From positions 532,661 to 596,660 of the forward strand of contig JBFXAQ010000002.1 in assembly GCA_050184115.1 (NCBI GenBank): a stretch of 64,000 nucleotides of DNA. Reading direction: 5' to 3'. The translations under genes and the position numbers were made by a program. The stretch's first letter is position 1. The number at the start of each line of letters is the position of its first letter. Under the pieces are notes generated by a model. That model searched no databases and was not told the origin of the DNA. It saw only the letters and a list, made by a program, of their open reading frames with translations. Origin of the DNA: JACKNG01 sp050184115 (GTDB lineage: Bacteria > Pseudomonadota > Gammaproteobacteria > Ga0077536). This document shows positions 1-10,683 of this stretch, one piece after another.

Positions 1-100
1 GCCACGCCGGTTCCGCGCCCGACCGGCCTCTGGAACTTGTACGGACATCTGGTAATCTCCGCATCCAGCACTCCAGACGCGGCCGGGGAGGCCGAGCAAC

Positions 101-1708
101 ATGCCCACCACCTACGACGCCATCGTCATCGGCGCCGGGATTTCCGGCCTCTACTCCACCTACCGCCTGCGCGAACGTGGCCTCACGGTGCACGGCTTCG
201 AGGCCGGCAGCGACGTCGGCGGCACCTGGTACTGGAACCGCTACCCCGGCTGCCGCTTCGACTCCGAGAGCTATTCCTACCAGTACTCGTTCTCCAAGGA
301 GTTGTTCGAGGAATGGCAGTGGAGCGAGCACTTCGCCAGCCAGCCCGAGATCGAGCGCTACGTCCATTTCGTCGCCGACAAGTTCGACCTGAAGCGGCAT
401 TACGACTTCGACGCGCGTGTCAGAACCGTACACTTCGACGACGACGAACGCATGTGGACCGTGACCGCCGAGGACGGCCGCAGCGCGCGGGCGCGGTTCA
501 TCGTCGCCGGTACCGGGCTCCTGTCCGCCTTCCAGCTCCCCGACTACCCCGGCGTACACGATTTCGCCGGCCTCACCGTCCACACGGCCCGCTGGCCGAA
601 GGAAGGCATCGACGTCCGCGGCAAGCGCGTCGGCATCATCGGCAGCGGACCGACCGCGGTGCAGGTCATCCAGTCGATCGCCCCCGAGGTCGGCCACCTG
701 ACGGTGTTCCAGCGCACCGCCAACTGGTGCACCCCGTTGCGCAACCGACCGATCACGGCCGACGAGCAGCGCGATCTCACCGCGCGCGCAGCCGAGATCA
801 TCGACCATTGCAAGCAGACCTTCGCCGGCTTCATCCACGACATGGACCCGCGCGCCAGCACCGAGGTCGCCTCCAAGGAAGAACGCCGGGCCAAGTACCA
901 GGAACTCTACGATCGCGGCGGCTTCGCGCTGTGGTTCGCCAACTACAACGACATCTTCACCAACCGCGCCTTCGCTGACGAAGTGAGCGAGTTCCTAGCC
1001 GAGAAGATCCGCCAGCGCGTCAAGGATCCGGCCACGGCCGAGAAGCTGATCCCGAAGAACCACCCCTACGGCACCAAGCGGCCGCCCGGCGAGAAGGATT
1101 TCTACGAGGCATTCAACCGCGCCAACGTCGAGCTGGTCGACCTGCGCGCGACGCCCATCGAACGTGTCACCACGACGGGCGTCGAGACCAGCGAGAAGCT
1201 CTACGAACTCGACATCCTGATCTACGCCACCGGCTTCCAGAGCCTGACCGGCGAGTTGCTGCGCATCGACATCCGCGGCGAGGGCGGCGAGTCGCTGGCC
1301 GACAAGTGGGCCGACGGGCCGCGCACCAACCTCGGCGTGCAGTTCGCCGGCTTTCCCAATTTCTTCGCCACGATGGGCCCGCATCACCCGGCGACGTTCT
1401 GCAACATCACGCGCTGCGCCGAGACCACCGTCGACTGGATCGTCGACTGCATCGACTACATCCGCTCACACGGCTACATCTCGATCCAGCCTACGCCGGA
1501 AGCGGAGGAAGCCTGGACGCAGCACTGCTACGACTCCTCCAAGGGGCTCATCATCGACGAAATGCGCGATTCCTGGTTCTTCGGCAACAACAACCCGGAG
1601 AACAAGGGCGTGCCGCGCTTCCTGTTGTGGGCTGGCAGCGTCAGCGAATTCCACCAGGTCTACCGCGACGTCGCCGCCGAGGGTTACCGCGGCTTCGAGT
1701 TGCGCTGA
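101..1708 (+). CDS. Flavin-binding Baeyer-Villiger monooxygenase
   Basis: A 535-residue FAD- and NADPH-dependent monooxygenase of the cyclohexanone/phenylacetone monooxygenase type, expected to insert oxygen next to a ketone carbonyl to give an ester or lactone. The N-terminal Rossmann fold has GAGISG at residues 11-16, followed by a GGTWYWNRYPG stretch typical of the family. The fingerprint FAGLTVHTARWP near residue 154 matches FxGxxxHxxxWP and separates BVMOs from other flavin monooxygenases. A second nucleotide-binding motif (GSGPTA) lies near residue 180. The ATG follows GGGGAGG at 85-91. The gene stands alone and converges with the next one. Substrate cannot be read from sequence. A ketone substrate would fit the ketone-carboxylase genes further right, but that link is inference. 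Confidence 0.9.
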   Translation: MPTTYDAIVIGAGISGLYSTYRLRERGLTVHGFEAGSDVGGTWYWNRYPGCRFDSESYSYQYSFSKELFEEWQWSEHFASQPEIERYVHFVADKFDLKRHYDFDARVRTVHFDDDERMWTVTAEDGRSARARFIVAGTGLLSAFQLPDYPGVHDFAGLTVHTARWPKEGIDVRGKRVGIIGSGPTAVQVIQSIAPEVGHLTVFQRTANWCTPLRNRPITADEQRDLTARAAEIIDHCKQTFAGFIHDMDPRASTEVASKEERRAKYQELYDRGGFALWFANYNDIFTNRAFADEVSEFLAEKIRQRVKDPATAEKLIPKNHPYGTKRPPGEKDFYEAFNRANVELVDLRATPIERVTTTGVETSEKLYELDILIYATGFQSLTGELLRIDIRGEGGESLADKWADGPRTNLGVQFAGFPNFFATMGPHHPATFCNITRCAETTVDWIVDCIDYIRSHGYISIQPTPEAEEAWTQHCYDSSKGLIIDEMRDSWFFGNNNPENKGVPRFLLWAGSVSEFHQVYRDVAAEGYRGFELR

Positions 1709-1770
1709 CTCGGCGGCAACCGGCGACCCGCGCAACCGTCGCGGCCGGAGGCCAGTGCGGTCGCCGGCAA

Positions 1771-2637
1771 TCAGTCGAGACAGTTCTGGATGAACTCGGC
1801 GAGGGCATCGGTCAGCAGGCCGTCGGCCTCGCCGAGACTCTCGATGACGTTGAAGTGGTGACAGTCGCCGAGCGCGTGGTACTCAGCGCCGAGCCCGGCA
1901 TCGCGGCAGGTGGCGACGTAATCCCGCGACTGGCGATGGAACTCCGCCGATTCCGCGCCGCCGACGGCGGCGACCAGCGGCGGTGCGCTGCGCGGCAACT
2001 GCAGCTGCGGGCTCTCGCGCAGCACGGTGTCGCCGTCGAGCTGGATCATCGGCTGCAGCCAGGAGTAGCGCAGCGGGCGCAGGTCGAACAGGCCGGAGAT
2101 GGCGTAACCGCCCTTGACGACATCCGGCGGCAGGCCGTAATCCCCGAGCCAGTCGGTGGCGAGCAGGCGTGCGACCTGGTGGCCGCCGGCGGAATGTCCG
2201 CTGACCACGATGCGCTCGGGATCGCCACCGAAACGCTGCGCGTTGCGGTAGATCCAGGCCAGCGCGGCGCGGCTCTGGCGGGTGATCTCGCCGATCGAGA
2301 CCGCCGGGCACAGCGCGTAGTTGGTGACGACGACGTTGAACCCGCGCGCCACCGGGCCGGCGGCGACGAAGCTGAACTCCTTCGCGCTCAGGCGCCGCCA
2401 GTAACCACCGTGGATGAAGACGACGATGGGCGCATCGGCGCGCGCGGCGCGGAAGATGTCGAGCGTTTCTGCCCGGGTCGGACCGAAAGCGACGTCGCGT
2501 TCGCAGGTGAGTTCGGCGCGCGCGCGGGCGCTGGCCTCGACGAAGAACTCGAGCCAGCGGCGCGCGTCGGGTACCAGCCGCTCGATGTTGTACTGGGCGT
2601 CGATGTCGTCCTGGCTAGCGAAGTCGCGGTAGAGCAC
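1771..2637 (-). CDS. Alpha/beta hydrolase (kynurenine formamidase-like)
   Basis: A 288-residue alpha/beta hydrolase. It carries the oxyanion-hole motif HGGYW and the nucleophile elbow GHSAGGH, as in the BNA7/kynurenine formamidase-like and carboxylesterase group. A late His in GDCHHFNV probably completes the Ser-Asp-His triad. The start is GTG, because family members begin with a similar LYRDF sequence and no in-frame ATG lies just upstream. The ribosome site is weak. It could act on formamides or on short esters such as those made by the neighbouring BVMO. Neither role is proven by the sequence. Confidence 0.8.
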   Translation of the reverse strand: MLYRDFASQDDIDAQYNIERLVPDARRWLEFFVEASARARAELTCERDVAFGPTRAETLDIFRAARADAPIVVFIHGGYWRRLSAKEFSFVAAGPVARGFNVVVTNYALCPAVSIGEITRQSRAALAWIYRNAQRFGGDPERIVVSGHSAGGHQVARLLATDWLGDYGLPPDVVKGGYAISGLFDLRPLRYSWLQPMIQLDGDTVLRESPQLQLPRSAPPLVAAVGGAESAEFHRQSRDYVATCRDAGLGAEYHALGDCHHFNVIESLGEADGLLTDALAEFIQNCLD

Positions 2638-2719
2638 GTGGGCATTCCGGGCGTTTTGTCCGAATAGACACCAGCAGCCGCGGCCGCGTCAATCGCCGCA
2701 ACGCCCGCTCTGCCGGCCC

Positions 2720-5524
2720 TCAGCCCGTGTTGCGCAAACCCGCGGCGATGCCGTTGATCGAGATGTGGATGCCGCGCTGCAGGCGCTCGCGTGCAGCCTC
2801 CGCTTCGCGGCCGTCGCGGTAGCGGCGCAGCAGTTCGACCTGCAGGTGGTTGAGTGGGTCGAGATAAGGGAAGCGATGGGCGATGGAGCGCGCCAGCGCG
2901 GGGTTGGCGGCGAGGCGTTCGCGCTCGCCGGTGATCAGGCTGACCATCGCATCGGTGCGCAGCCACTCGGCGCGGATGTTCTCGAAGATGCGTCGCGCCG
3001 CGCGCCGGTCCGGCACCAGTTCGACGTAGCGCGCGGCGATGCCGAGATCGGTCTTGGCCAGCACCATGTCGAGGTTGGAGACCAGCGTGCGGAAGAACGG
3101 CCAGCGCTGGTGCATGCGGCGCAGGACGTCCACCCGTTCGTCGCGCACGCCGTCGGCCAGCCACGCCTCGACCGCGCTGCCGAAGCCGTACCACCCGGGC
3201 AGCGCGACGCGGCACTGGCCCCAGGAAAAGCTCCAGGGAATCGCGCGCAGGTCCTCGATGGCGAAACTGGCCTTGCGCGAGGCCGGGCGCGAGCCGATGT
3301 TGAGCGCCGCGATTTCGCTGATCGGCGTAGCCGCGGCGAAGTAGTCGACGAAGGCCGGGTCGTCGTAGACCAGCCGGCGGTAGGCCGCCATGCTGGCCGT
3401 GCTGATGGCGTCGGCGGCGTCGAGAAAGCGCCGCGGCGGGCGCTTGGTCGGGTGCAGCACGGTCGCTTCCAGGGTCGCGGCGACGAGGGTCTCGAGGTTG
3501 CGCCGGCCGATCTCGGGATGGGCGTACTTGGCGCCGATCACCTCGCCCTGCTCGGTCAGGCGGATCTGGCCGCGCACCGTGCCGGGCGGCTGGGCGAGGA
3601 TGGCCTGGTAGCTCGGCCCGCCGCCGCGCCCGACGGTACCGCCACGGCCGTGGAAGAGGCGCAGGCGCAAGCCGTGCGTGCGCTCCAGTGGCTCGAACAG
3701 TTCCACCAGTGCCACCTCGGCCCGGTAGAGCTCCCAGTTGCTGGTGAACACGCCTCCGTCCTTGTTGCTGTCGCTGTAGCCGAGCATGACCTCCTGCCCG
3801 GCGCCACTGCGCGCGACCATGTCGAGCACCCCGGGCAGGGCGTAGAAGTCGCCCATGATGGTCGCCGCACGGCGCAGATCCGCGATGGTTTCGAACAGCG
3901 GCACGACGACGAGGTCGGCGACGGCATCGCGGTCCAGCGTGCCGCGTACGAGCCCCGCTTCCTTCTGCAGTACCAGCAGCTCGAGCAGGTCGCTGACCGC
4001 CTCGGTGTGGCTGATGATCGAGTGGCGGATGGCGCCCTGGCCATAGGCCGCGCGCGCGGCAGCAGAGGCTTCGAAGATCTCGAGTTCGCCGGTCGCCAGT
4101 TCCGAGTAGCGCGCGCCGCGCACGCGCAAACCGCGGGCGTCGTTCAACAAGGCCAGTAGGCAGGCACGGCGCGCGGGTTCGTCGAGCGCGGCGTAGTCGG
4201 TCTCGATGCGCGCCACGCGCAGCAGTTCGGCGATCACGGCTTCGTGCTTGTCGGAGCTCTGCCGCAGGTCCAGCGTGGCGAGGTGGAAGCCGAACACCTG
4301 GACCGCACGCCTGAGCGGCGCCAGGCGCGGTGCGATCAGGGCCTCGGCGTGGTGAGTGCGCAGCGATTCGGCGATGACGTCGAGGTCGGCAATGAAGTCC
4401 TGCGGCGAGGGATACGGGTCCTGCGGCGCGACGGCGTGACGCAGGGCCTCGGTGCCGGTCAGCGCGTGCAGGGTAGCGGCGAGCCGGGCATAGATGCCGA
4501 CCAGCGCACGGCGATAGGGCTCGTCCTCGCGGTGCTCGCTGCGGTCGGGCGAGCGCGCGGCGAGCTTGCGCATGGCCGGCGTGACCGGCGCCAGCAGGTT
4601 CGACATCGACAACTCGGCGCCGAGTTCGTGCACCTCGACCAGATAATGGCGCAGAGCCACCTCGGCCTGGCGCGACAGCGCGCGGCGCAGCGTCGCCGCC
4701 GTGACATTGGGGTTGCCGTCGCGGTCGCCGCCGATCCACGCACCCATGCGCAGGAAGCAGCCGATGTCGTGCCCCGGCAGGGCGCGTTCGACCTCGTGGT
4801 AGAGCCGCGGCACTTCGCGCAAGAAAGTGGCGTGGTAGTAGGACAGCGCGTTCTCGATCTCGTCGGCGACGGCGAGCTTCGCCGTGCGCAGCATGCGGGT
4901 CTGCCACAGCTGGGTGACGCGGGCGCGGATGAGCGCCTCGTTGTCCTCGCGCTCGCGCCGGCCGGTGAGGTGATCGCGCACCTCGATGAGGCTGGCGATG
5001 GCGCGCTCGGCATCGAGGATGCTCTTGCGCTGGACCTCGGTCGGATGCGCGGTGAGCACGGGCGAGACGTAGGCCTCGCGCAGCAGCGCGGCGATGTCGC
5101 CGGCGCGTTCGCCGGCGCGCTGCAAACGCTCGAACGCCAGCGCCAGCGAGCCGTCCTGCAGCCGTCCGCCGCGTTCGTGGACGTGGCGACGGCGCACGTG
5201 GTGGCGGTCCTCGGCGATGTTGGCAAGATGCGAGAAGTAGCTGAAGGCGCGGATCACGCTGACCGTCTGGTCGACCGAGAGGTTCTTGAGCAGCCGGTCG
5301 AGGGTGCGCCCGGCGCGCTTGTCGGCCTTCAGCCGGTAGGCGACCGAGAGTTGGCGCACGCGCTCGATCAGATCGAAGGCCGCGCGGCCCTCCTGCTCGC
5401 GGATGACATCGCCGAGGATGCGCCCGAGCAGGCGGATGTCCTCGACCAGCGGACGGTTCTTGGCCGCGGCGTCGTGATCGCGGTCGGCCGTCCGTTCACC
5501 CTTCTCGCGTTGCCCGCCCGCCAT
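2720..5524 (-). CDS. ppc: Phosphoenolpyruvate carboxylase
   Basis: Carboxylates PEP with bicarbonate to oxaloacetate, refilling the TCA cycle. The 934-residue protein is slightly longer than the usual 880-900, mainly through a charged N-terminal tail. Hallmarks are visible in order: VLTAHPTEVQRKS (catalytic His), GYSDSNKDGG, FHGRGGTVGRGGGP and a C-terminal RNTG in place of the common QNTG. A longer reading frame opens upstream, but the ATG at 5524 is preceded by GGGAGAA at good spacing, so it was chosen. The gene is monocistronic and divergent from the SDR gene at 5665. Confidence 0.95.
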   Translation of the reverse strand: MAGGQREKGERTADRDHDAAAKNRPLVEDIRLLGRILGDVIREQEGRAAFDLIERVRQLSVAYRLKADKRAGRTLDRLLKNLSVDQTVSVIRAFSYFSHLANIAEDRHHVRRRHVHERGGRLQDGSLALAFERLQRAGERAGDIAALLREAYVSPVLTAHPTEVQRKSILDAERAIASLIEVRDHLTGRREREDNEALIRARVTQLWQTRMLRTAKLAVADEIENALSYYHATFLREVPRLYHEVERALPGHDIGCFLRMGAWIGGDRDGNPNVTAATLRRALSRQAEVALRHYLVEVHELGAELSMSNLLAPVTPAMRKLAARSPDRSEHREDEPYRRALVGIYARLAATLHALTGTEALRHAVAPQDPYPSPQDFIADLDVIAESLRTHHAEALIAPRLAPLRRAVQVFGFHLATLDLRQSSDKHEAVIAELLRVARIETDYAALDEPARRACLLALLNDARGLRVRGARYSELATGELEIFEASAAARAAYGQGAIRHSIISHTEAVSDLLELLVLQKEAGLVRGTLDRDAVADLVVVPLFETIADLRRAATIMGDFYALPGVLDMVARSGAGQEVMLGYSDSNKDGGVFTSNWELYRAEVALVELFEPLERTHGLRLRLFHGRGGTVGRGGGPSYQAILAQPPGTVRGQIRLTEQGEVIGAKYAHPEIGRRNLETLVAATLEATVLHPTKRPPRRFLDAADAISTASMAAYRRLVYDDPAFVDYFAAATPISEIAALNIGSRPASRKASFAIEDLRAIPWSFSWGQCRVALPGWYGFGSAVEAWLADGVRDERVDVLRRMHQRWPFFRTLVSNLDMVLAKTDLGIAARYVELVPDRRAARRIFENIRAEWLRTDAMVSLITGERERLAANPALARSIAHRFPYLDPLNHLQVELLRRYRDGREAEAARERLQRGIHISINGIAAGLRNTG

Positions 5525-5664
5525 CGCCGTTCTCCCGTCGTCATCGCTTGCCGGGCCCTTATGCTGCACTGCGCCATGACGCGTTTCAACCGACGTCGCG
5601 CGCGGCGTGCACGCGAGCGCATAGAATCCTGCCCGTTCATCGACACACGGGGAGGAATCGACAC

Positions 5665-6426
5665 ATGGGTTTGCTTGACGAACGCGTGGTGCTGGTCACC
5701 GGCGGCAGCACCGGCATCGGCCGCGCCACGGCGCGCATCCTGGCCGCGGAAGGCGCGACGGTCATCGTCGCCGACGTGCAGGACGACGAAGGCGCGAACA
5801 CGGTGGTGACGATCACGCAGTCCGGTGGTCGGGCCGAGTACGTCCACGTCGACGTCGGCGACTACGCCGCGGTCGAGGCCGCGGTGGCGGCCATCGTCGC
5901 GCGCCACGGCGCCCTGCACGGCGCCTTCAACAACGCCGGCATCGAAGGGCCGACGGCCAAGATCCTCGACCTCGCGCCGGACGCGTGGGAACGCGTCATC
6001 CGCGTCAACCTCACCGGCGTCTACCACTGCATGAAGGCCGAGATCGCGCAGATGGTGAAGCAGGACGGCGGCGGCAGCATCGTCAGCACGGCCTCGGCCG
6101 CCGGCCTCATCGGCATCCCCGGCGCGGCCGGCTACAACTCGGCCAAGCACGGCGTGGTCGGCCTGACCAAGACCGTCGCGCTCGAGTACGCGGCGCGCAA
6201 CATCCGCGTCAACGCGGTCTGCCCGGGTTTCATCGAAACGCCCATGCTCGGCCGCGTGACCGAGGCCAGCGCCAAGATCCGCGAACAGATGATCGGCGCC
6301 ACGCCGATGAAGCGCGTCGCCCAGCCCGACGAGATCGGCGATGCCGTGGCCTGGCTGCTGTCGGCGAAATCCAGCTACGTCACCGGCGTCGCCCTGCCCG
6401 TCGACGGCGGCTGGGTCGCGCAGTAG
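5665..6426 (+). CDS. SDR-family oxidoreductase (glucose/alcohol dehydrogenase-like)
   Basis: A classical short-chain dehydrogenase/reductase of 253 residues that oxidises or reduces a hydroxyl/keto group with NAD(P). It has the TGGSTGIG cofactor motif near the N terminus, NNAG in the middle, a catalytic Ser (IVSTASAA), YNSAK for the YxxxK pair, and a C-terminal PVDGGWVAQ. The ATG at 5665 follows GGAGGAA at 5651-5657. An Asp at the end of strand 2 (IVADVQ) suggests NAD preference. The substrate is unknown. The gene is single and faces PEP carboxylase head to head. Confidence 0.9.
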   Translation: MGLLDERVVLVTGGSTGIGRATARILAAEGATVIVADVQDDEGANTVVTITQSGGRAEYVHVDVGDYAAVEAAVAAIVARHGALHGAFNNAGIEGPTAKILDLAPDAWERVIRVNLTGVYHCMKAEIAQMVKQDGGGSIVSTASAAGLIGIPGAAGYNSAKHGVVGLTKTVALEYAARNIRVNAVCPGFIETPMLGRVTEASAKIREQMIGATPMKRVAQPDEIGDAVAWLLSAKSSYVTGVALPVDGGWVAQ

Positions 6427-6429
6427 CCA

Positions 6430-6609
6430 AGCCCGGATTTCTCACACCCGTCCGTCGCGAGGTTGGCGAAATGCCGCAAAACCGGGCCGCGCGGAGTCGC
6501 TGGCGACGAAGGCATACTCGACAATCTGTCGAGGAGACAGCGGCGAGCACGGCCCGAGTTTGCGCGCAGAACGGCGACCGCAGCAGGATGGGTGTGAGAA
6601 ATCCGGGCT
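6430..6609. mobile_element. Candidate MITE-like palindromic element, 180 bp
   Basis: A 20-bp stretch beginning AGCCCGGATTTCTCAC at 6430-6449 recurs as a perfect inverted copy at 6590-6609. The interior is also roughly palindromic: AAAACCGGGCCG in the left half faces CGGCCCGAGTTT in the right, and CTCGACA/TGTCGAG forms a hairpin at 6517-6533 near the centre. It has no coding capacity and fills the gap between two convergent genes. This architecture fits a miniature inverted-repeat element mobilised in trans. No clear target duplication was found and no parent IS is in the window. Confidence 0.55.
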
Positions 6610-6616
6610 GGCGCTC

Positions 6617-7507
6617 TCAGCGTCGCGCGGCGCGTGACTCCCAGGCCATCACGCCGATGCCGCTCGCCGCGATCAGCATCATGCCGAACGCGCTGACGGC
6701 ATCGGGCGCCTGCGCGAAGAAGAACCAGCCGGTCAGCCCGGACCAGGCCAACTGCAGGTAACTGAGCGGGGCGAGAAAGGACGCCCCGGCCCAGAAGTAG
6801 GCGCGCAGCAGCAGCCACTGGCCGAGCGCGCCGAGGCCACCCAACGCGAGCAGCGTGGCCACCTGGCCGGTGCCGAGCGCCGCGGGCCAGCCGCCCCAGG
6901 CGGCCTGCCAGGGCAGCAGCAGGGTCGACAGAACCGCCGCGCTGACGGCCGAGATGAAGAGGGTCGTCATGGCCTCGTCGGCCACCGCAAGGCGCCGCGT
7001 GAGCAGCTGGAACGCGACGTTGCAGACGATGGCGAGCACGCCGAAGGTGACGCCGAGCGGCGCCAGCGCGCCGCCCGGGCGCACCACCACCAGCATGCCG
7101 AGGAAACCCGCCACGGCACCGAGCCAGCGCGCGCGCCCGACGTGCTCGCCGAGCAGCGGCCCGGCCAACAGCATCACCACCAACGGCCCGACGAAGATGA
7201 TCGCCGTGGCCTCGGCCTGCGGCAGGTAACGCAACGACGAGACGAAGGTGAGGCTGAAAGCGCCCAGCACCAGCCCGCGCACGACCTGCTCGAACGGCCG
7301 CTGGGTGCGCCACAGCCGCCCGCGCAGGTGCGGCCCGAGCAGGGCCAGCATGAGCAGCACCTGGGTGCCATGACGCACCGCCGCGATCAGCGGGATGCCC
7401 ATGTCGGCCGCCAGCCACTTGCTCGCCGCATCGAGCAGTGCGAGGAAGACCTGGGCACTCAGCAGGAACGAGAGCGCGCGCAGCGGGCTGTTGGTCGGAG
7501 CGGACAC
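6617..7507 (-). CDS. EamA/DMT-superfamily transporter
   Basis: A 296-residue inner-membrane protein with about ten hydrophobic segments arranged as two EamA repeats, the drug/metabolite transporter layout. These permeases typically export or import small metabolites such as amino acids or purines. The substrate cannot be told here. The start appears to be GTG with no in-frame ATG nearby, and the ribosome site is not clear. The gene converges on the SDR gene, with the palindromic element filling the space between their stops. Confidence 0.85.
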   Translation of the reverse strand: MSAPTNSPLRALSFLLSAQVFLALLDAASKWLAADMGIPLIAAVRHGTQVLLMLALLGPHLRGRLWRTQRPFEQVVRGLVLGAFSLTFVSSLRYLPQAEATAIIFVGPLVVMLLAGPLLGEHVGRARWLGAVAGFLGMLVVVRPGGALAPLGVTFGVLAIVCNVAFQLLTRRLAVADEAMTTLFISAVSAAVLSTLLLPWQAAWGGWPAALGTGQVATLLALGGLGALGQWLLLRAYFWAGASFLAPLSYLQLAWSGLTGWFFFAQAPDAVSAFGMMLIAASGIGVMAWESRAARR

Positions 7508-7666
7508 GCGCGGATTCTACGGAATCGGCGCCAGCGTGACTGCACGGTTCGACGACGCCGCGGTCGCGGCGTCGTGGGCAGGCGACGCCCGCACGGACGC
7601 GCAACCCGCACTTTCATCACGCCAGGGCCCTGCCCACCCCCGCGTGCGCAGCCGCCGGGCGGGGCC

Positions 7667-9073
7667 TCAGCCGGCGCGCGACGGCCCGATCATCGACGCC
7701 GGGTCGACCCAGCGGTCGAAGTCCGCGGCACTGACCGCGCCCAGCGCCAGCGCCGCCTCGCGCAGGCTCATGCCCTCGGCGTGGGCCTTGTGGGCGACGG
7801 CGGCCGCGCGTTCGTAGCCGATGTGCGGGGCCAGTGCCGTCACCAGCATCAGCGAGCGTTCCAGCAGCGCGGCGATGCGCGCGCGGTCGGGTTCGATGCC
7901 GGCCGCGCAATGGCGCGCGAAGCTGTCGCAGCCGTCGGCCAGCAGCCGCGCGCTCATCAGGAAGTTGTACGCGAGCAGCGGGCGGTAGGTGTTGAGTTCG
8001 AAGCTGCCGCCGGCGCCACCGACATTGATCGCGACATCGTTGCCGAAGACCTGTGCGCAGATCATCGCCAACGCCTCGCACTGCGTCGGGTTGACCTTGC
8101 CCGGCATGATCGAGCTGCCCGGCTCGTTGGCCGGCAGGACGATCTCGCCGAGGCCGCAGCGCGGACCGGAAGCCAGCCAGCGCACGTCGTTGGCGAGCTT
8201 GGTGAGCGCCACGGCGAGGGTCTTCAAGGCGCCGTGGGCGAAAACCACGGCATCCTGCGCGCCCTGCACGGCGAACTTGTTCGGCGCGCAGACGAGCTCG
8301 AGCCCGCTTTCGCCGGCGAGTAGCGAGGCGACGCGCGGGCCGAATTCGGGGTGGGCGTTGAGCCCGGTACCGACGGCCGTGCCGCCGAGCGCGAGCTGGC
8401 CGAGCGCAGGCAGGGTGCCGGCGAGCTGCTCGCGGGCCTGCGCAAGCTGCGCGACCCAGCCGGAGATGGCCTGGCCGAGCGTCAGCGGGGTGGCGTCCAT
8501 GAGGTGGGTACGGCCGGTTTTGACGATGTCGGCGAAGTCACGCGCCTTGCCGGCGAGAACCCCGCCGAGGCGCTCCACGGCTGGCAGCACGTCCTCGGCG
8601 ATCGCGCGGCAGGCCGCCAGCGCCAGCGCGCTCGGGACGACGTCGTTCGACGACTGGCCGCGGTTGACGTCGTCGTTGGGGTGAATCCGCCGCGCCTCGC
8701 CGCGGCCACCGCCGAGCAGCTCGCTGGCGCGGTTGGCGAGGACTTCGTTCATGTTCATGTGGCTCTGCGTGCCGCTGCCGCTCTGCCAGACGGTGAGCGG
8801 GAACTCGGCATCGTGCCGCCCGGCGACGACTTCGGCCGCAGCCGCGGCGATGGCCGCGGCGACATCGCCATCGATCTCGCCGAGTTCACCGTTGACCCGC
8901 GCCGCCGCGCCCTTGATCACGGCGAGCGCCCGCACCAGCGCCATCGGCATGGCTTCGCAGGAGATCGCGAAATGGCGACGGGCGCGCTCGGTCTGCGCGC
9001 CCCACAGGCGCGCGGCCGGCACCTCGATCGGCCCCAGCGTGTCGTGCTCGATGCGGGTATCGTCGCTCGCCAT
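7667..9073 (-). CDS. fumC: Fumarate hydratase class II
   Basis: Interconverts fumarate and malate in the TCA cycle. It is iron-free and works as a tetramer. The 468-residue length matches FumC. The superfamily signature GSSIMPGKVNP, the SGSGTQSHMNMNE stretch and the GRTHLMDATP region place it in class II rather than among aspartases or argininosuccinate lyases. The ATG at 9073 was preferred because upstream in-frame codons run into the repeat region at 9109-9164. The gene is divergent from the DUF808 gene. Confidence 0.93.
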   Translation of the reverse strand: MASDDTRIEHDTLGPIEVPAARLWGAQTERARRHFAISCEAMPMALVRALAVIKGAAARVNGELGEIDGDVAAAIAAAAAEVVAGRHDAEFPLTVWQSGSGTQSHMNMNEVLANRASELLGGGRGEARRIHPNDDVNRGQSSNDVVPSALALAACRAIAEDVLPAVERLGGVLAGKARDFADIVKTGRTHLMDATPLTLGQAISGWVAQLAQAREQLAGTLPALGQLALGGTAVGTGLNAHPEFGPRVASLLAGESGLELVCAPNKFAVQGAQDAVVFAHGALKTLAVALTKLANDVRWLASGPRCGLGEIVLPANEPGSSIMPGKVNPTQCEALAMICAQVFGNDVAINVGGAGGSFELNTYRPLLAYNFLMSARLLADGCDSFARHCAAGIEPDRARIAALLERSLMLVTALAPHIGYERAAAVAHKAHAEGMSLREAALALGAVSAADFDRWVDPASMIGPSRAG

Positions 9074-9108
9074 GACACGGACCAGCATACGCCCCAGGTA
9101 CGCAATCG

Positions 9109-9164
9109 GGTGACTGTCACCGAATTCTGGGCGCCGAAATTCGGTAACTGTCACCGAATTCTCG
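9109..9164. repeat. REP-like GGTRACTGTCACCGAATTC repeat pair
   Basis: GGTGACTGTCACCGAATTCT at 9109 is repeated as GGTAACTGTCACCGAATTCT from 9143. Between them GAAATTCGGTAACTGTCACC is a near-inverted copy of the first, so the region can fold into a hairpin. It sits in the divergent fumC/DUF808 gap. It resembles the hairpins at 17001 and 29500 in having a short GC end next to an A/T-rich arm. Confidence 0.6.
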
Positions 9165-9202
9165 GGTTAAATAGCGCCCCTACCTCTCGCCCGGAGCAGA
9201 CG

Positions 9203-10144
<942 letters not shown>

Positions 10145-10162
10145 AACGGCGCCGGTGGTCGC

Positions 10163-10501
10163 TCAGTCGTCGACCAGGCGCACGAAGAAGGGGACCGTGA
10201 CCAGTGCGAACAGCGCGGCGAGCGCGATGTCCGGGTCGTAGCCGAGGCCGGCCGCGGTCGTCGGTGGCAGGTTGGCGCCGGCCGCGAGCAGGACCACGCT
10301 GACCACCAGGGCCAGGTGGCGATGGGCGACCAGGCCGGCGACCACGAAGGCGACCAGGGTGATCATCAGGATGTCCGGGTCGAAGCCGAGGCGCGCCATG
10401 AAACCCTCGTCGGCGTTGACGCCGAGGGCGAGTGACAAGGCGAAGAAGACGATGCCGAAACTGAGCACGTGCGATGGGCTCCGTAGCGCGATTGACCCCA
10501 T
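10163..10501 (-). CDS. Small hypothetical membrane protein
   Basis: A 112-residue protein with three or four hydrophobic segments. Internal echoes GFDPDIL and GYDPDIA introduce the first and second halves, suggesting a duplicated two-helix unit. I do not recognise a named family. The ATG at 10501 lacks a good ribosome site. A GTG at 10468 has GGAG about ten bases upstream and may be the true start, which would remove eleven residues. It converges tightly with the DUF808 gene. Confidence 0.6.
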   Translation of the reverse strand: MGSIALRSPSHVLSFGIVFFALSLALGVNADEGFMARLGFDPDILMITLVAFVVAGLVAHRHLALVVSVVLLAAGANLPPTTAAGLGYDPDIALAALFALVTVPFFVRLVDD

Positions 10502-10683
10502 CGAATCGACCGGCAGGCGCAGGACTTGAGGGCAAGGCCTAGCGCGGAGGCGCAGCACCCCCCACGACGCCCGGCGCTGGGCGCAGCCTGCCCGCGGCGC
10601 CCTGCCCGGGCCGGACATCCGCCCCGCGCTGCCTGCCGCACCATCGCATCGCGGGCCGCGGCACGCAGCCCGGCGTCGGCCGT

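Noticed and set aside
2388..4907. Very long ORF (839 residues) antiparallel in part to real genes and out of frame with ppc
   Set aside because: Arg/Ala/Pro-rich shadow of ppc in another frame, typical of GC-rich DNA. No family motif.
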